DNA of 64,000 bases from Castellaniella sp. Its GTDB lineage: Bacteria > Pseudomonadota > Gammaproteobacteria > Burkholderiales > Burkholderiaceae_B. A program made the translations under genes and the position numbers. Where the stretch lies: NCBI RefSeq assembly GCF_004321985.1, contig NZ_SCQN01000048.1:94163-158162 (forward strand). Reading direction: 5' to 3'. This document shows positions 16,985 through 26,914 of this stretch, in pieces. The notes beneath the pieces were generated by a model, which saw only the letters and a program-made list of their open reading frames with translations, searched no databases and was not told the origin of the DNA. The number at the start of each line of letters is the position of its first letter. The stretch's first letter is position 1.

Positions 16985-17683
16985 ATGCGCATTCTGGTGG
17001 TCGAAGACGAACCCAAGCTGGCCGAGATCCTGCGGACCTACCTGGAGGCGGCTGGTTTTGAAGTCGAGTGCGTGGCAGACGGTCTCAAGGTCATGGCCAG
17101 CGTGGAGCACGCGACGCCCGATCTGGTGCTGCTCGACCTGATGCTGCCGGGGCGCGATGGGCTGGACGTCTGCCGGGACATTCGTGCTTACGCCCCCATT
17201 CCCATCATCATGGTGACGGCCCGGACCGAGGAAATCGACCGGCTCCTGGGACTGGAGCTGGGGGCCGACGACTATATCTGCAAACCTTACAGTCCGCGCG
17301 AGGTCGTGGCGCGTGTCAAGGCCGTGCTGCGTCGCAGTCAGGCGCATCGCGAACCTGCGAGCGCCTGTGAGGCAGTGGGGCTGGAGATCGAGCCGTCAGC
17401 CTACCTGGCTCGGCTGGATGGGGTGGGGCTGGATCTGACGCCGGTCGAATTTCGGCTGCTGGCGCTGCTGGCGAGCCATCCGGGGCGCATTTTCTCTCGC
17501 GACCAGGTGCTCGATGGACTGTACGATGACCACCGGGTGGTGACGGACCGGGCCGTGGACAGCCATGTCAAGAACCTGCGCCGCAAGCTCGCGCAGGTGC
17601 GGCCGGGCGGCGACCTGATCCGGTCGGTGTACGGCGTGGGTTATCGGCTCGACTTGCTGGCGGATGCTGACGAATCTTCATGA
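16985..17683 (+). CDS. baeR: BaeR-like OmpR-family response regulator
   Basis: The 232-residue protein has a receiver domain with the acidic pair EDE near residue 8, the phospho-acceptor Asp in LVLLDLMLPG, the Thr in MVTARTEE and Lys in YICKPYSPRE, followed by a winged-helix DNA-binding domain ending in RSVYGVGYRL. It is the partner of the kinase four bases upstream. In enterobacteria BaeR activates spy and drug exporters; here a Spy-like gene follows and an ABC exporter is divergent, so both are likely targets, by inference. Confidence 0.88.
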   Translation: MRILVVEDEPKLAEILRTYLEAAGFEVECVADGLKVMASVEHATPDLVLLDLMLPGRDGLDVCRDIRAYAPIPIIMVTARTEEIDRLLGLELGADDYICKPYSPREVVARVKAVLRRSQAHREPASACEAVGLEIEPSAYLARLDGVGLDLTPVEFRLLALLASHPGRIFSRDQVLDGLYDDHRVVTDRAVDSHVKNLRRKLAQVRPGGDLIRSVYGVGYRLDLLADADESS

Positions 17684-17733
17684 AACCTGCACAATTCGTC
17701 CATGCTTGCGCCGCAGTTCGCTCCTAATCTGTA

Positions 17734-17753
17734 CCCATCGCGGCTTCGATGGG
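17734..17753 (+). promoter_or_regulatory. 7-bp inverted repeat in the spy leader
   Basis: CCCATCG, a six-base spacer, then CGATGGG form a perfect inverted repeat 28 bp upstream of the Spy-like start. It could be a regulator site or an mRNA hairpin in the 5' leader. The spacer and half-site size fit neither a clear terminator nor a recognised BaeR box. Confidence 0.35.
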
Positions 17754-17780
17754 ATGCCGCACCACGATAGGACGAACGAC

Positions 17781-18275
17781 ATGGCCTCCACTTTCTCACG
17801 CACCTACTCCACGCTGGCTCTGGTCGCCGCAATGGCCGCTGCTCCCATGGTCGCGACAGCGGCCACCGATGGGCCATCTGACCACGATTCGCCGCGCCAC
17901 CACCAGAAGATGCATCGCGGTCACGGCATGCAGGACAGCTGGGGCGGCCCCATGCTGCGCGGTCTGAATCTGACCCAGGCTCAGCAGGATCAGGTCTTCA
18001 AGATCCGCCATGACCAGGCCCAGGCCTTCTACGACCAGCACAAAGCGCTTCGGGCTGCCCGAAAATCCCTGCACGAGCTGACCACGGCCGATTCCTTCGA
18101 TCAGGCAAAGGCACAAGAGGCGGCGCAAGCCATGGGTCAGGCCGATGCGCAGCTCGCGTTGCTGCGCGCACAGACCCAGGCCCAGATCCGCGCCGTGCTC
18201 ACCCCCGAGCAGCGGCAGCAGCTTGCCGATCGCCAGACCGCTCACCGGTCAGCGGGCGAACAGCGTGCCAACTGA
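17781..18275 (+). CDS. spy: Spy/CpxP-like periplasmic chaperone
   Basis: This 164-residue protein has a Sec signal peptide (cleavage expected after ATA near residue 29), a His-rich segment and two LTxxQ-type motifs (LNLTQAQQ and LTPEQRQQ) separated by long predicted helices, the pattern of Spy/CpxP proteins. Such proteins act as ATP-independent chaperones or stress repressors in the periplasm; the His-rich region may bind metal. ATG 17781 follows AGGA; an upstream ATG at 17754 would spoil the signal peptide. Its last 27 bp overlap the convergent NlpC/P60 gene. Confidence 0.8.
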   Translation: MASTFSRTYSTLALVAAMAAAPMVATAATDGPSDHDSPRHHQKMHRGHGMQDSWGGPMLRGLNLTQAQQDQVFKIRHDQAQAFYDQHKALRAARKSLHELTTADSFDQAKAQEAAQAMGQADAQLALLRAQTQAQIRAVLTPEQRQQLADRQTAHRSAGEQRAN

Positions 18276-18767
18276 TTCGAAGTGCCGCCGGTAGTAGGGG
18301 CTAGCCAGGCTGTCGATCCTGACCTGGCCACCCGTTGATGGCGCATTGATGAAACGGTTGTCGCCCAGGTAGATTCCCATGTGGGAATTCGGCTGGCCCG
18401 TCGTGTTGAAGAACACCAGATCGCCCGGTTGCAATTGGCCGCGTGGGACCGGCCGACTGAGGTGGGCGATCTGTTCCGTGTTGTGCGGCAACGGTGTGTC
18501 GGTGGCGGTGCCGAATACATATCTCACCAGGCCGCTGCAGTCGAATCCCTGCTGGAAGCGGGAGCCGCCGTACCGATAGCGCGTCTCCAGCAGGCTGAGT
18601 GCAGTCATGACGACTTCCGTGCGTTGTGCCGGGTTGATCTGGGGGTTGCGTTCAGCGGTCTGCCGCTCCCGGCTGCCAGGCCCGGCACAAGCCGCCAGCA
18701 GCGCGCACAGCACGATGGCTACCCAGGTACGGGCGAGGCGGTCCTTGGTGGCCGGGTGGGCGGTCAT
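18249..18767 (-). CDS. NlpC/P60 (C40) peptidoglycan endopeptidase, lipoprotein
   Basis: The 172-residue protein has a lipoprotein signal with lipobox LAAC near residue 27 and one NlpC/P60 domain. The catalytic Cys is in FDCSGLVRY and the His in SHMGIYLG. The third polar residue, a His in E. coli Spr (MepS), is Asn here (FINAPS). It would cut peptide crosslinks in peptidoglycan from the outer-membrane side. It follows yggS by 15 bp on the same strand and overlaps the convergent Spy-like gene at the C-terminus. Confidence 0.87.
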   Translation of the reverse strand: MTAHPATKDRLARTWVAIVLCALLAACAGPGSRERQTAERNPQINPAQRTEVVMTALSLLETRYRYGGSRFQQGFDCSGLVRYVFGTATDTPLPHNTEQIAHLSRPVPRGQLQPGDLVFFNTTGQPNSHMGIYLGDNRFINAPSTGGQVRIDSLASPYYRRHFESVGTLFAR

Positions 18768-18782
18768 TGCGCGGCGGCCCGA

Positions 18783-19571
18783 TCAGGCTTTGTGGCCTTC
18801 CGGCCAGTAATAACTGTCCGGCAGCTTGCGCGAACCGAAGATCGCCTGGCCCACCCGCACCGTGGTGGCGCCTTCTTCGATCGCCCATTCGAAATCCCCT
18901 GACATGCCCATGGACAGCTCGGCGAAGGCTGCACCCTGTGGCGCGTCCTGGCGCAGCATGTCGCGAAGTTCGCGCAGCCGGACGAAGCAGGGCCGGACCT
19001 GGGCCTGGTCAGTTGCAAACAGTGCCAGCGTCATCAGTCCGCGCACACGCAGTGCACCGTATCCCGGGAGCGCTTTCGCGAACGCCAGTACGTCGGCTGG
19101 TTGCAGACCGAACTTGCTGTCTTCGTGCGACGTGTTGACCTGCACGAAGACATCCAGACTGCGGCCTTCCGCCTGAAGATGCCGGTCCAGGGCCTCGGCC
19201 ACGCGCAGGTTGTCCAGCGCCTGAAATTCGTGCGCGAAGCGGGCCACGAACTTGGCCTTGTTGGTCTGCAGATGGCCAATGATGGCCCACTGCAGGTCGC
19301 CGAGGTCCGACAGGGTTTCCCATTTTCCATAGGCTTCCTGGACCTTGTTCTCGCCCAGCAGCCGGCAGCCGGCCTGATAGGCCATGCGGATGCGCGCTTC
19401 GTCCACGGTCTTGCTCACGGGCAGCAGGCGGACCTCTGACTGATTCCGTCCGACGCGTGTGCAGGCCGCCTGGATGCGCGCCTGGATGTCGCCCAGATTC
19501 GTCTGAATTTCCTGGAGCGTTTCCGCCTTTTCGTACAGCGCGCGTGGCGCGGGCGCAGCGACATCATTCAT
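18783..19571 (-). CDS. yggS: YggS-family PLP homeostasis protein
   Basis: This 262-residue protein has the alanine-racemase-like barrel of the YggS/PROSC family. The PLP Lys is in LLPVSKTVD near residue 53, with further conserved blocks LGENKVQE, WAIIGHLQTNK and LSMGMSGDFEWAI, the last binding the phosphate. It is thought to buffer PLP and affect amino-acid pools, without a clear catalytic activity. The N-terminal extension of about 20 residues before the first helix is longer than in E. coli, and the ATG 19571 start is therefore not certain. Confidence 0.9.
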   Translation of the reverse strand: MNDVAAPAPRALYEKAETLQEIQTNLGDIQARIQAACTRVGRNQSEVRLLPVSKTVDEARIRMAYQAGCRLLGENKVQEAYGKWETLSDLGDLQWAIIGHLQTNKAKFVARFAHEFQALDNLRVAEALDRHLQAEGRSLDVFVQVNTSHEDSKFGLQPADVLAFAKALPGYGALRVRGLMTLALFATDQAQVRPCFVRLRELRDMLRQDAPQGAAFAELSMGMSGDFEWAIEEGATTVRVGQAIFGSRKLPDSYYWPEGHKA

Positions 19572-19772
19572 TGGTAACCGGATCCTGCAAAAGAAACCAG
19601 ATGGGTGGCTCCTTTAGGATACCCTCAATCCACCGCCGTAGCGTATTTTTGGCCCTATACAGGCCAGTTTCCGGGCTGAAAGGCTCTATCATTCAGGACG
19701 GATCGGACACTGATATTCGAGTTGGTGGACACAGTCGGCCAGGGCGTGGCTGGCGGCACACGGAGGAATGGA

Positions 19773-22700
19773 GTGGACTTGCAGCCCGGACTGATGCTGG
19801 TGCATGGTAATCGCGCGGAGCAGTTGCGCGATGTGCTCGTTGCGTGGCTGCGCAGCAACCCTCTGGATCCGCTGGAAAACGAATGCCTGCTGGTGCATAG
19901 CAATGGGATTGCCCAATGGTTGCGTCTGGCGTTGGCGGAAACTGAAACGGGTTATGGGGTCGCTGCGGCGCTTGAATTTCTGCTGCCGTCGCGTTTCATG
20001 TGGCAGGCCTATCGGGCGGTCCTGGGCGATGCGTTCGTTCCGGCCGACTCCCCGCTCGACAAAGAGCCGCTCACCTGGCGCCTGATGCGGTTGCTGCCCG
20101 GCCTGGCGGACCAGCCGGGATATGAGCCGCTGCAGCGGTTCCTGTCGGATGACGAGGGCACCCGCAAACGCTACCAGTTGGCGGGGCGGCTGGCCGATTT
20201 GTTCGATCAGTACCAGGTCTATCGTGCCGATTGGCTGCAGGCCTGGAGCCAGGGTCACGCCGTGCTGCCAGATGCTGCCGGTGACGCGCAACCCCTGGAT
20301 GCGGAGAGTCTCTGGCAGGCTGGGCTGTGGCGTGCGCTGCTCGACGATCTGGGCTCGTCGGATGCCCCACAGGGCCGGGCCGCCATCCACGAGGCATTCA
20401 TGGCCCGCGCGCGGTCGCTCCCCGATGGGGAGCGACCGGTGGGGCTGCCGCGCCGCGTGCTGGTATTCGGCATCTCGTCCATGCCGCGCCAGACGCTGGA
20501 AGCCCTGGCTGCGCTGGCACGTTGGGTGCAGATCCTGATGTGCGTGAACAACCCGTGTGCCCATTATTGGGCGGACATCCAGGGGGGACGTGACGTGTTG
20601 CGCGCGCGGTTTCGCCGTCAGCAGCGCCGGCCAGGGCTGCCGCAGATCCCTGACGAGGCCACTCTGCACCAGCAGACCCAGCCGCTGCTCGCTTCCTGGG
20701 GGCGGCAGGGAAGGGATTTCATCCGCCTGCTGGACGATTTTGATGATCCCGGACCGCGCGTGCGCAGCGGGCAGGCGCTGGCAGCGCTGCATCACCGCAT
20801 CGATTCATTCGAAGCCTTGCCGGGCGCCACACTGCTCGAGCAAATTCAGGACGACATCCGCGACCTTCGGCCATTGACCGAAACGCGGGAGCGCTGGCCG
20901 GAGGTCGACCCTCTGGGCGATGCTTCGGTGCGCTTTCACGTTGCGCACAGCGCCCAGCGCGAGGTGGAGATTCTGCACGATCAGTTATTGGCCGGTTTCG
21001 CGGCAGACCCGAGCCTGCAACCGCGCGATGTGATCGTGATGGTGCCGGATATCGAGGCCTACGCCCCGCATGTCCAGGCCGTCTTCGGCCTGCATGATAG
21101 TCAGGACTGGCGCCATATTCCTTTTGCATTGGCCGATCGCGGGCAGCGTCATGCCGACCCGTTGGTCATCGTGCTCGAACAGCTGCTGTCGCTGCCGCGC
21201 CTGCGGCTGGGCTTGGAGGAGGTTCTGGAGTGGCTGGATGTACCGGCGCTGCGCAACCGGTTCGGGATCGATGCCGAGGATCTGCCGCTGTTGCAGCGGT
21301 GGGCGCGTGAGTCCAACGTCCGCTGGGGTCTGGACGCGCAGCAGCGGGCGGGCTTCGGCTTGGGACAGGCGCCTTCCGCCGCGCATCGCTATACCTGGGC
21401 CTTCGGTCTGGAGCGCATGCTGCTGGGTTACGCGGTGGGTCCGGATGCGGGCCCCTGGCGGGACATTGCGCCTTACGACGAGCCGGGCGGTCTGCAGGCG
21501 GTTGCGCTGGGGTCGCTGGCGCATCTCGTCGAACGCATCGGCCATTATTGGGAACTGTTGCGCGAGCCGGCGCCACCGGATGCCTGGGTGGCCCGTTTCC
21601 AGGCGCTGTTGAACGATTTCTTCAGCCCCGTGGCCGACGAAGACGCCCATACCCTGCTGCGCTTTCGCGAATGCCTGCAGGATTGGCTACAGGTCTGCGA
21701 ACAGACAGGACTGGTAGAGGCGCTGCCGCTGAGCATCGTGGCCGAACATTGTCTGGGCCTGCTTGACCAGCAGGGCCTGTCGCAGCGGTTCTTTGCCGGT
21801 GCCGTGACGTTTGCGACCCTCATGCCCATGCGAGCGGTTCCATTTCGCCGCGTCTGCCTGCTGGGCCTGCAGGACGGCGCCTTCCCGAGAACGCGGGTTC
21901 CAGCGGATTTCGATCTGATGGCGAGCCATCCGCGGGCCGGAGATCGCTCCCGCCGGGAGGATGACCGGTACTTGTTTCTGGAGGCGCTGCTGTCGGCCCG
22001 AGACCAGTTCTACGTGTCCTGGGTGGGTCGTGACATTCACGATAATGCCGAACAAGCGCCATCGGTGCTGGTGTCGCAGCTCATGGAGCACCTGGATGGC
22101 GGTTGGCGATGTCGGACAGGCGGCGCGGTGTCGCAGGCCCTGACGTGCGTACATCCGCTGCAGCCCTTCAGCCGCCGTTATTTCGAGGCGGGCACGGCGT
22201 CAGGCCCGCAGGCGCTCTTCACCTATGCGGCAGAATGGCGCGACCGGCAAGCGCCGGCTGTCTCGGGGGTGACTGAGCTGGAGCCCCGGCCGTCGGAGTC
22301 GTCACTGGATTTGGCCGTCCTGACGCGGTTCCTGCGTCATCCGGTCAAGGCATTTCTGCAGCAACGCCTGCGGGTCCGGTTCGAGATGGATGCGTCGCTC
22401 ACCGATGAATCCGAGCCCTATTCCCTGGATGGTCTGCAGGAATGGAAGATCCGGCAGACGCTGCTGGACGGCGTGCAGCGCTCGCCTGGTGCTATGGGTG
22501 CAGCCGACGTGTCCGCAGTGCTGGACCAGGATCTGGACCGCCTGCAGCGTCAAGGCGATCTTCTGGAGGGACCGCTGGGTGATCGTGCCATCCGCCGGCT
22601 GCGCGAGGTGCTGGAGGAGCCGCTGGCAGGCTTTTCCCAGGCATGCGCTGATTGGCCGCAGGTGGTGGACCAGGCACTCCGGGTGGAGAGCTGCCTGCCT

Positions 22701-23267
22701 TTGGCACCGGGCGAACCTGAACTCGTCTTTGCCGACACGCTGTCGGGCTGGCGCCGCAATTCGACGGGAGACTGGGGTCGGATCCGTCTGGTCGCCAGCG
22801 ATCTGGTGGATCAAAAGGGTCACTATCGCCTCACCCCCATGCTGGGCGCCTGGCTGGAGCACGTCTGTGCCCATGCTCACGGGCGCCCGGTCACGACCAT
22901 GCTCATCAGCCCAAAGGGACGGGTGACCTGGGCAGCGGCGGATCCACCCGGTAAAGGGCAGACCTGGCAATCACTGTGGTCCGACCTGTGGTCCGCCTGG
23001 CGTCTGGGCCTTTGCAGCGCTCTGCCGGTCGAGGCGCACGCCGCCAGCCTGTGGCTGCGCACGGGAGAGCCTTCCGGGCCGGAGGACAAGGGCTGGGCAC
23101 CGATTCGGGACGCCTACGAGACGCGTCTGAGCGACGATCTCTATCTCAGACGCTGTTATCCGGACTTCGAGTCCCTGGTGGCCGGTGGTTCGTTCTTCGA
23201 GTGGGCGAGGACCCTTTATGGGTCGTTGAGCGCAGCGGTGTCGGGCGCCCCCGGAGGGAAGCGCTGA
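19773..23267 (+). CDS. recC: Exodeoxyribonuclease V gamma subunit
   Basis: This large protein (1164 residues from GTG 19773) is the RecC scaffold and Chi-recognition subunit of RecBCD. It aligns from its first strand (LMLVHGNRAEQL) with RecC, shows the inactive-helicase arrangement, and has conserved segments such as AQWLRLAL, RRVLVFGISS and VCLLGLQDGAFPR. GTG 19773 is preferred because GGAGG lies seven bases upstream; ATG 19794 or a TTG/GTG near 19722 are other options. Its stop overlaps the recB start by one base (TGATG). The recC-recB-recD order forms one operon. Confidence 0.9.
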   Translation: MDLQPGLMLVHGNRAEQLRDVLVAWLRSNPLDPLENECLLVHSNGIAQWLRLALAETETGYGVAAALEFLLPSRFMWQAYRAVLGDAFVPADSPLDKEPLTWRLMRLLPGLADQPGYEPLQRFLSDDEGTRKRYQLAGRLADLFDQYQVYRADWLQAWSQGHAVLPDAAGDAQPLDAESLWQAGLWRALLDDLGSSDAPQGRAAIHEAFMARARSLPDGERPVGLPRRVLVFGISSMPRQTLEALAALARWVQILMCVNNPCAHYWADIQGGRDVLRARFRRQQRRPGLPQIPDEATLHQQTQPLLASWGRQGRDFIRLLDDFDDPGPRVRSGQALAALHHRIDSFEALPGATLLEQIQDDIRDLRPLTETRERWPEVDPLGDASVRFHVAHSAQREVEILHDQLLAGFAADPSLQPRDVIVMVPDIEAYAPHVQAVFGLHDSQDWRHIPFALADRGQRHADPLVIVLEQLLSLPRLRLGLEEVLEWLDVPALRNRFGIDAEDLPLLQRWARESNVRWGLDAQQRAGFGLGQAPSAAHRYTWAFGLERMLLGYAVGPDAGPWRDIAPYDEPGGLQAVALGSLAHLVERIGHYWELLREPAPPDAWVARFQALLNDFFSPVADEDAHTLLRFRECLQDWLQVCEQTGLVEALPLSIVAEHCLGLLDQQGLSQRFFAGAVTFATLMPMRAVPFRRVCLLGLQDGAFPRTRVPADFDLMASHPRAGDRSRREDDRYLFLEALLSARDQFYVSWVGRDIHDNAEQAPSVLVSQLMEHLDGGWRCRTGGAVSQALTCVHPLQPFSRRYFEAGTASGPQALFTYAAEWRDRQAPAVSGVTELEPRPSESSLDLAVLTRFLRHPVKAFLQQRLRVRFEMDASLTDESEPYSLDGLQEWKIRQTLLDGVQRSPGAMGAADVSAVLDQDLDRLQRQGDLLEGPLGDRAIRRLREVLEEPLAGFSQACADWPQVVDQALRVESCLPLAPGEPELVFADTLSGWRRNSTGDWGRIRLVASDLVDQKGHYRLTPMLGAWLEHVCAHAHGRPVTTMLISPKGRVTWAAADPPGKGQTWQSLWSDLWSAWRLGLCSALPVEAHAASLWLRTGEPSGPEDKGWAPIRDAYETRLSDDLYLRRCYPDFESLVAGGSFFEWARTLYGSLSAAVSGAPGGKR

Positions 23268-26200
23268 TGCCGACCATCCATTCTGTGGACCCACTGCAGT
23301 TCGAACTGCATGGCAGCCACCTGATCGAGGCCAGTGCCGGTACCGGAAAAACCTGGACCATCGCTGCCCTGTACGTCCGGCTGGTGCTGGGCCACGGCGG
23401 ACAGCCCGCGCACCTGCCGGCCGATATTCTGGTGCTGACCTTTACCGAGGCAGCAGCGCGCGAGTTGCGGGACCGCATTCGTGCGCGTCTGTCGCAGGCG
23501 GCGGATGCGTTTGCTGTGCCAGAGGGCGCTGATGCGCCGGATGCTGCTGGTGGCGATGTCTTTCTGGCCGGCTTGCGGGCGCAGTATCCGCCCCATGAGT
23601 GGCCAAACGCCGCCCGTTTGCTGGGTCTGGCGGCGGAGTCCATGGACGAGGCGTCGATCTTTACCATTCACGCCTGGTGCGCGCGTGTCCTGCGCGAGCA
23701 TGCGTTCGACAGCGGAAGTCTGTTTGAGCAGGACTTGCAGACGGACCTCCGTGAACCGGTCCGTCAGGTCGCCTGGGACTATTGGCGCAGCCAGGTCGCG
23801 GCACTGGATGCTGCCGGGCTGGAGCAGGCCCTTTCCGTGTGGCCGGAGCCCGGCAAGCTGCTGGAGTTGGCGCCGCTGCTGACGCTGGAGGCACCGCCTG
23901 CGCCGGACGTTCCGTTGGCACAGGTCTGCGAGCAGGCGGCTGCTCGCCGCAGCGGGCGACTGCGAGCCCTGAAGCAGCCTTGGGAACAGGGCGCTGACGA
24001 GCTTGGGAATTGGCTGGAGAGCATTCGGGGCGGCCTGAAGCACTACAACTCGGCGCACGTCCAGCGATGGGTGGGAACGCTGCAAAGCTGGGCCACGGAT
24101 CCGGCCCAGGAAGTTTTGGATCTCAAGACGGGCTGGGAACGCCTGGTACCGGAAGGCATTGCGGGTTGGTGGTCGGGCGACGGCCCGGCACCGGCTCATC
24201 CGCTCAGCGCGGCGCTGGCCGGGTTGAAGGATGATCTGGCGAACCTGCCATCGGCCCGTGCGCCCTTGCTGCAGCATGCCGCTGGCTGGATGGCCCTGCG
24301 CTTGCAGCAGGCGCTGGCGTCGAGCGCGCAAATGGGTTTCGATGGCCTGCTCACGAGCCTGGCCCAGGCGCTCGAGGGCGATCGAAGCCGGTTCCTCGCA
24401 CAGACCCTGCGCCGCCAGTTTCCCATCGTGCTGATCGATGAGTTTCAGGATACCGATCCCCTTCAGTACAGGATCTTCGACCGGATTTACGATGTGGCAC
24501 GCAACGACCCGGAGACGGCACTGATCCTCATCGGCGATCCCAAGCAGTCGATCTATGGCTTCCGTGGCGCCGACGTCCATACTTACCTGCGCGCCGCCCG
24601 CGACTGCGCGAGCCGGGTCCATACTCTGGGCCGGAATTTCCGCGCATCGCACGCCATGGTGGACGCGGTCAACCGGTGTTTCCAGCACCGGGGAGAGTCA
24701 CCCTTCCTGACCGGTCTGCGGGATGAGACCATCGCGTTCGAGCCCGTCCAATCCCAGGGGCGCGGCGATGCCTGGCGGGTGGAAGGTTGTGCCGGCGTCG
24801 CTCTGAACGCGATCTGGGTGGCGCCGCAGGCGCCTGGTGAGGCGCTGGCGGTGGGGAGTTACCGCGAGCAGGCTGCCACTCTGTGTGCCGGGCGGATTGC
24901 GTCGATCCTGGCTCTGGGACGCGCGGGTCGGGCCGGGTTTGACGAGGTCGAACATGGTTTCCGCGCCGTGCGGCCCGCCGACGTCGCCGTTCTGGTCAAC
25001 AGCCACGCCGAAGCGCGCCAGATCCGCGCGGCGCTGGGCCAGGCTGGCCTGCGCAGCGTCTATTTGTCGGAGCGTGATTCCGTCTACGATTCGCCGCTGT
25101 CACTGGAACTCTTCGTCTGTCTTCAGGCCTGCGCTCAGCCCGAGGACGAGCGGGCGGTGCGGGCAGCCCTGGCCACCCCCTTGCTTGGCTTGTCGCTGGT
25201 GCGCCTGGCCGAGTTGGTCGAGGATGAGAACGCCTGGGATGAACAGGTCGCGCGCTTTCAGACCTATCATCGGTGCTGGCGCCAGCGCGGCGTGCTGCCC
25301 ATGCTGCGCGCGCTGCTCCAGGATTTCGGCGTCGCAGCCCGGCTGCTGGCCGAAGGTGCCGATGGCGAACGCCAGTTGACCGATTGCCTGCATCTTGCCG
25401 AACTTCTCCAGCAGGCATCGGGGCATCTGGACGGCGAACAGGCGGTGTTGCGGTTCCTCGATCAACAGCGTCAGTCCACCACGGACGAGGATGCGCGCCG
25501 GCTTCGGCTCGAAAGCGACGAGGGTCTGGTGCGGGTGGTGACGGTGCATAAATCCAAAGGCCTGGAGTATCCGCTGGTCTTTCTGCCGTTCGTCTGCGTA
25601 GCTCCGTCGGTGCGCCGCGACCGAAACCCGGCCCGCCTCATGCAGGGCGGGCATTCCGTCTGGGTCATGGAGCCCGATGACGATCAGATTCGGCAGCAGG
25701 CGCTCGAGCGTCTGGGGGAAGAAGTTCGCAAACTGTATGTGGCGCTCACGCGCGCGTGCCATGCCGCCTGGGTCGTGCTGGGCCCATTGAAGGCGCTGGT
25801 GGACAGCGGCATCGGTCATGTGCTGGGCGAAGACCTGCGGTCTGCTTGGGAGGATCTGGCCGGCAATACGATGGGATCTGTGGCGTGGGACCAGTTGGAT
25901 GGGTACGGCGAATGGCATCGGTTTCAGGAAAACGAGCTGCAACCGTTGGGGCCGGCGCGGCAGCTGGCCGGTCCGGTGGTGGCGCAGCCCTGGTGGATCG
26001 CCAGCTATTCCGCCTTGCATCGGCCGGACGCGGCGCATGACGACAATCGGGCCTTGTGGCCAGCCCCGCAGTCGCCCTCTGAGGATGTGCTGCGCGAGAA
26101 CCGCTTGGCGCCAGCCGCCGCCATCGTTGTGCCGGAAGCGTCCATCGATGAGGACCTGTCGGGTCCGTTGCGCGATTTTCCGCGCGGCAGCGAAGCGGGT

Positions 26201-26914
26201 ACGTTCCTCCATGGTCTGCTGGAATGGGCCGGGCGCCGTGAGTTCCGCCACCTGGACGATGCGCGCGACCTGATTGCGCGCCGCTGCAAGGTCCGAGGCT
26301 GGGAGATGCACATCGACGCGCTGCACCAATGGCTGCTGGGTCTTGCGAGCGCGGACTGGCGGCTGGCGCTCGCGAACGGTCCGGTGTTGCGCTTCGATCA
26401 TGTCCAGGCGTGCCTGCCCGAGATGGAATTCTGGCTGCCGGTGGTGGGTGTGGATGTGGCCAGGATGGATGCGCTGATCACGGCGCAGTTCTTCCCGGGG
26501 ATGGACCGGCCGCCGCTTGCGTCGGCCCACCTGAACGGCATGTTCAAGGGCTACATCGATCTGGTGCTGCAGGCCGATGATCGATATTACCTGGTCGATT
26601 ACAAGTCCAATGATCTGGGCTCCCGGGTATCCGGGTATGGTCCGGATGCGCTGGCCCGTGCCATGTGTGCTGCGCGTTACGACGTCCAGATGCTCATGTA
26701 TGTACTGGCCTTGCACCGCCAGTTGAAGGCCCGCCTGCCGGGCTACGACTATGACCGCGATATGGGCGGCGCCGTCTATCTGTTCCTGCGCGGGCAGGAG
26801 ACCCCTGGCCAGGGGCTGCTGGCGCAACATCCGCCGAAATCCCTGATTGATGCACTGGATGTGTTGTTCGGGGGCGGAGATGACGGAAACCACGAGGAGA
26901 ATGGCGGTGGGTGA
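23267..26914 (+). CDS. recB: Exodeoxyribonuclease V beta subunit
   Basis: The 1215-residue protein carries a UvrD-type helicase and a C-terminal nuclease. Walker A ASAGTGKT is at residues 22-29; IDEFQDTD, GDPKQSIYGFRGAD and VTVHKSKGLEYP are further helicase motifs; the nuclease motif is YYLVDYKSN near residue 1105. It unwinds 3' to 5' and degrades DNA ends until Chi, then loads RecA. The start ATG 23267 overlaps the recC stop. Its last 35 bp overlap the recD start region. Confidence 0.94.
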   Translation: MPTIHSVDPLQFELHGSHLIEASAGTGKTWTIAALYVRLVLGHGGQPAHLPADILVLTFTEAAARELRDRIRARLSQAADAFAVPEGADAPDAAGGDVFLAGLRAQYPPHEWPNAARLLGLAAESMDEASIFTIHAWCARVLREHAFDSGSLFEQDLQTDLREPVRQVAWDYWRSQVAALDAAGLEQALSVWPEPGKLLELAPLLTLEAPPAPDVPLAQVCEQAAARRSGRLRALKQPWEQGADELGNWLESIRGGLKHYNSAHVQRWVGTLQSWATDPAQEVLDLKTGWERLVPEGIAGWWSGDGPAPAHPLSAALAGLKDDLANLPSARAPLLQHAAGWMALRLQQALASSAQMGFDGLLTSLAQALEGDRSRFLAQTLRRQFPIVLIDEFQDTDPLQYRIFDRIYDVARNDPETALILIGDPKQSIYGFRGADVHTYLRAARDCASRVHTLGRNFRASHAMVDAVNRCFQHRGESPFLTGLRDETIAFEPVQSQGRGDAWRVEGCAGVALNAIWVAPQAPGEALAVGSYREQAATLCAGRIASILALGRAGRAGFDEVEHGFRAVRPADVAVLVNSHAEARQIRAALGQAGLRSVYLSERDSVYDSPLSLELFVCLQACAQPEDERAVRAALATPLLGLSLVRLAELVEDENAWDEQVARFQTYHRCWRQRGVLPMLRALLQDFGVAARLLAEGADGERQLTDCLHLAELLQQASGHLDGEQAVLRFLDQQRQSTTDEDARRLRLESDEGLVRVVTVHKSKGLEYPLVFLPFVCVAPSVRRDRNPARLMQGGHSVWVMEPDDDQIRQQALERLGEEVRKLYVALTRACHAAWVVLGPLKALVDSGIGHVLGEDLRSAWEDLAGNTMGSVAWDQLDGYGEWHRFQENELQPLGPARQLAGPVVAQPWWIASYSALHRPDAAHDDNRALWPAPQSPSEDVLRENRLAPAAAIVVPEASIDEDLSGPLRDFPRGSEAGTFLHGLLEWAGRREFRHLDDARDLIARRCKVRGWEMHIDALHQWLLGLASADWRLALANGPVLRFDHVQACLPEMEFWLPVVGVDVARMDALITAQFFPGMDRPPLASAHLNGMFKGYIDLVLQADDRYYLVDYKSNDLGSRVSGYGPDALARAMCAARYDVQMLMYVLALHRQLKARLPGYDYDRDMGGAVYLFLRGQETPGQGLLAQHPPKSLIDALDVLFGGGDDGNHEENGGG

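Noticed and set aside
19572..19772. TGGCC/GGCCA repeat in the yggS-recC divergent region as an operator
   Set aside because: A 5-bp repeat with a 7-bp spacer is expected by chance at this base composition.
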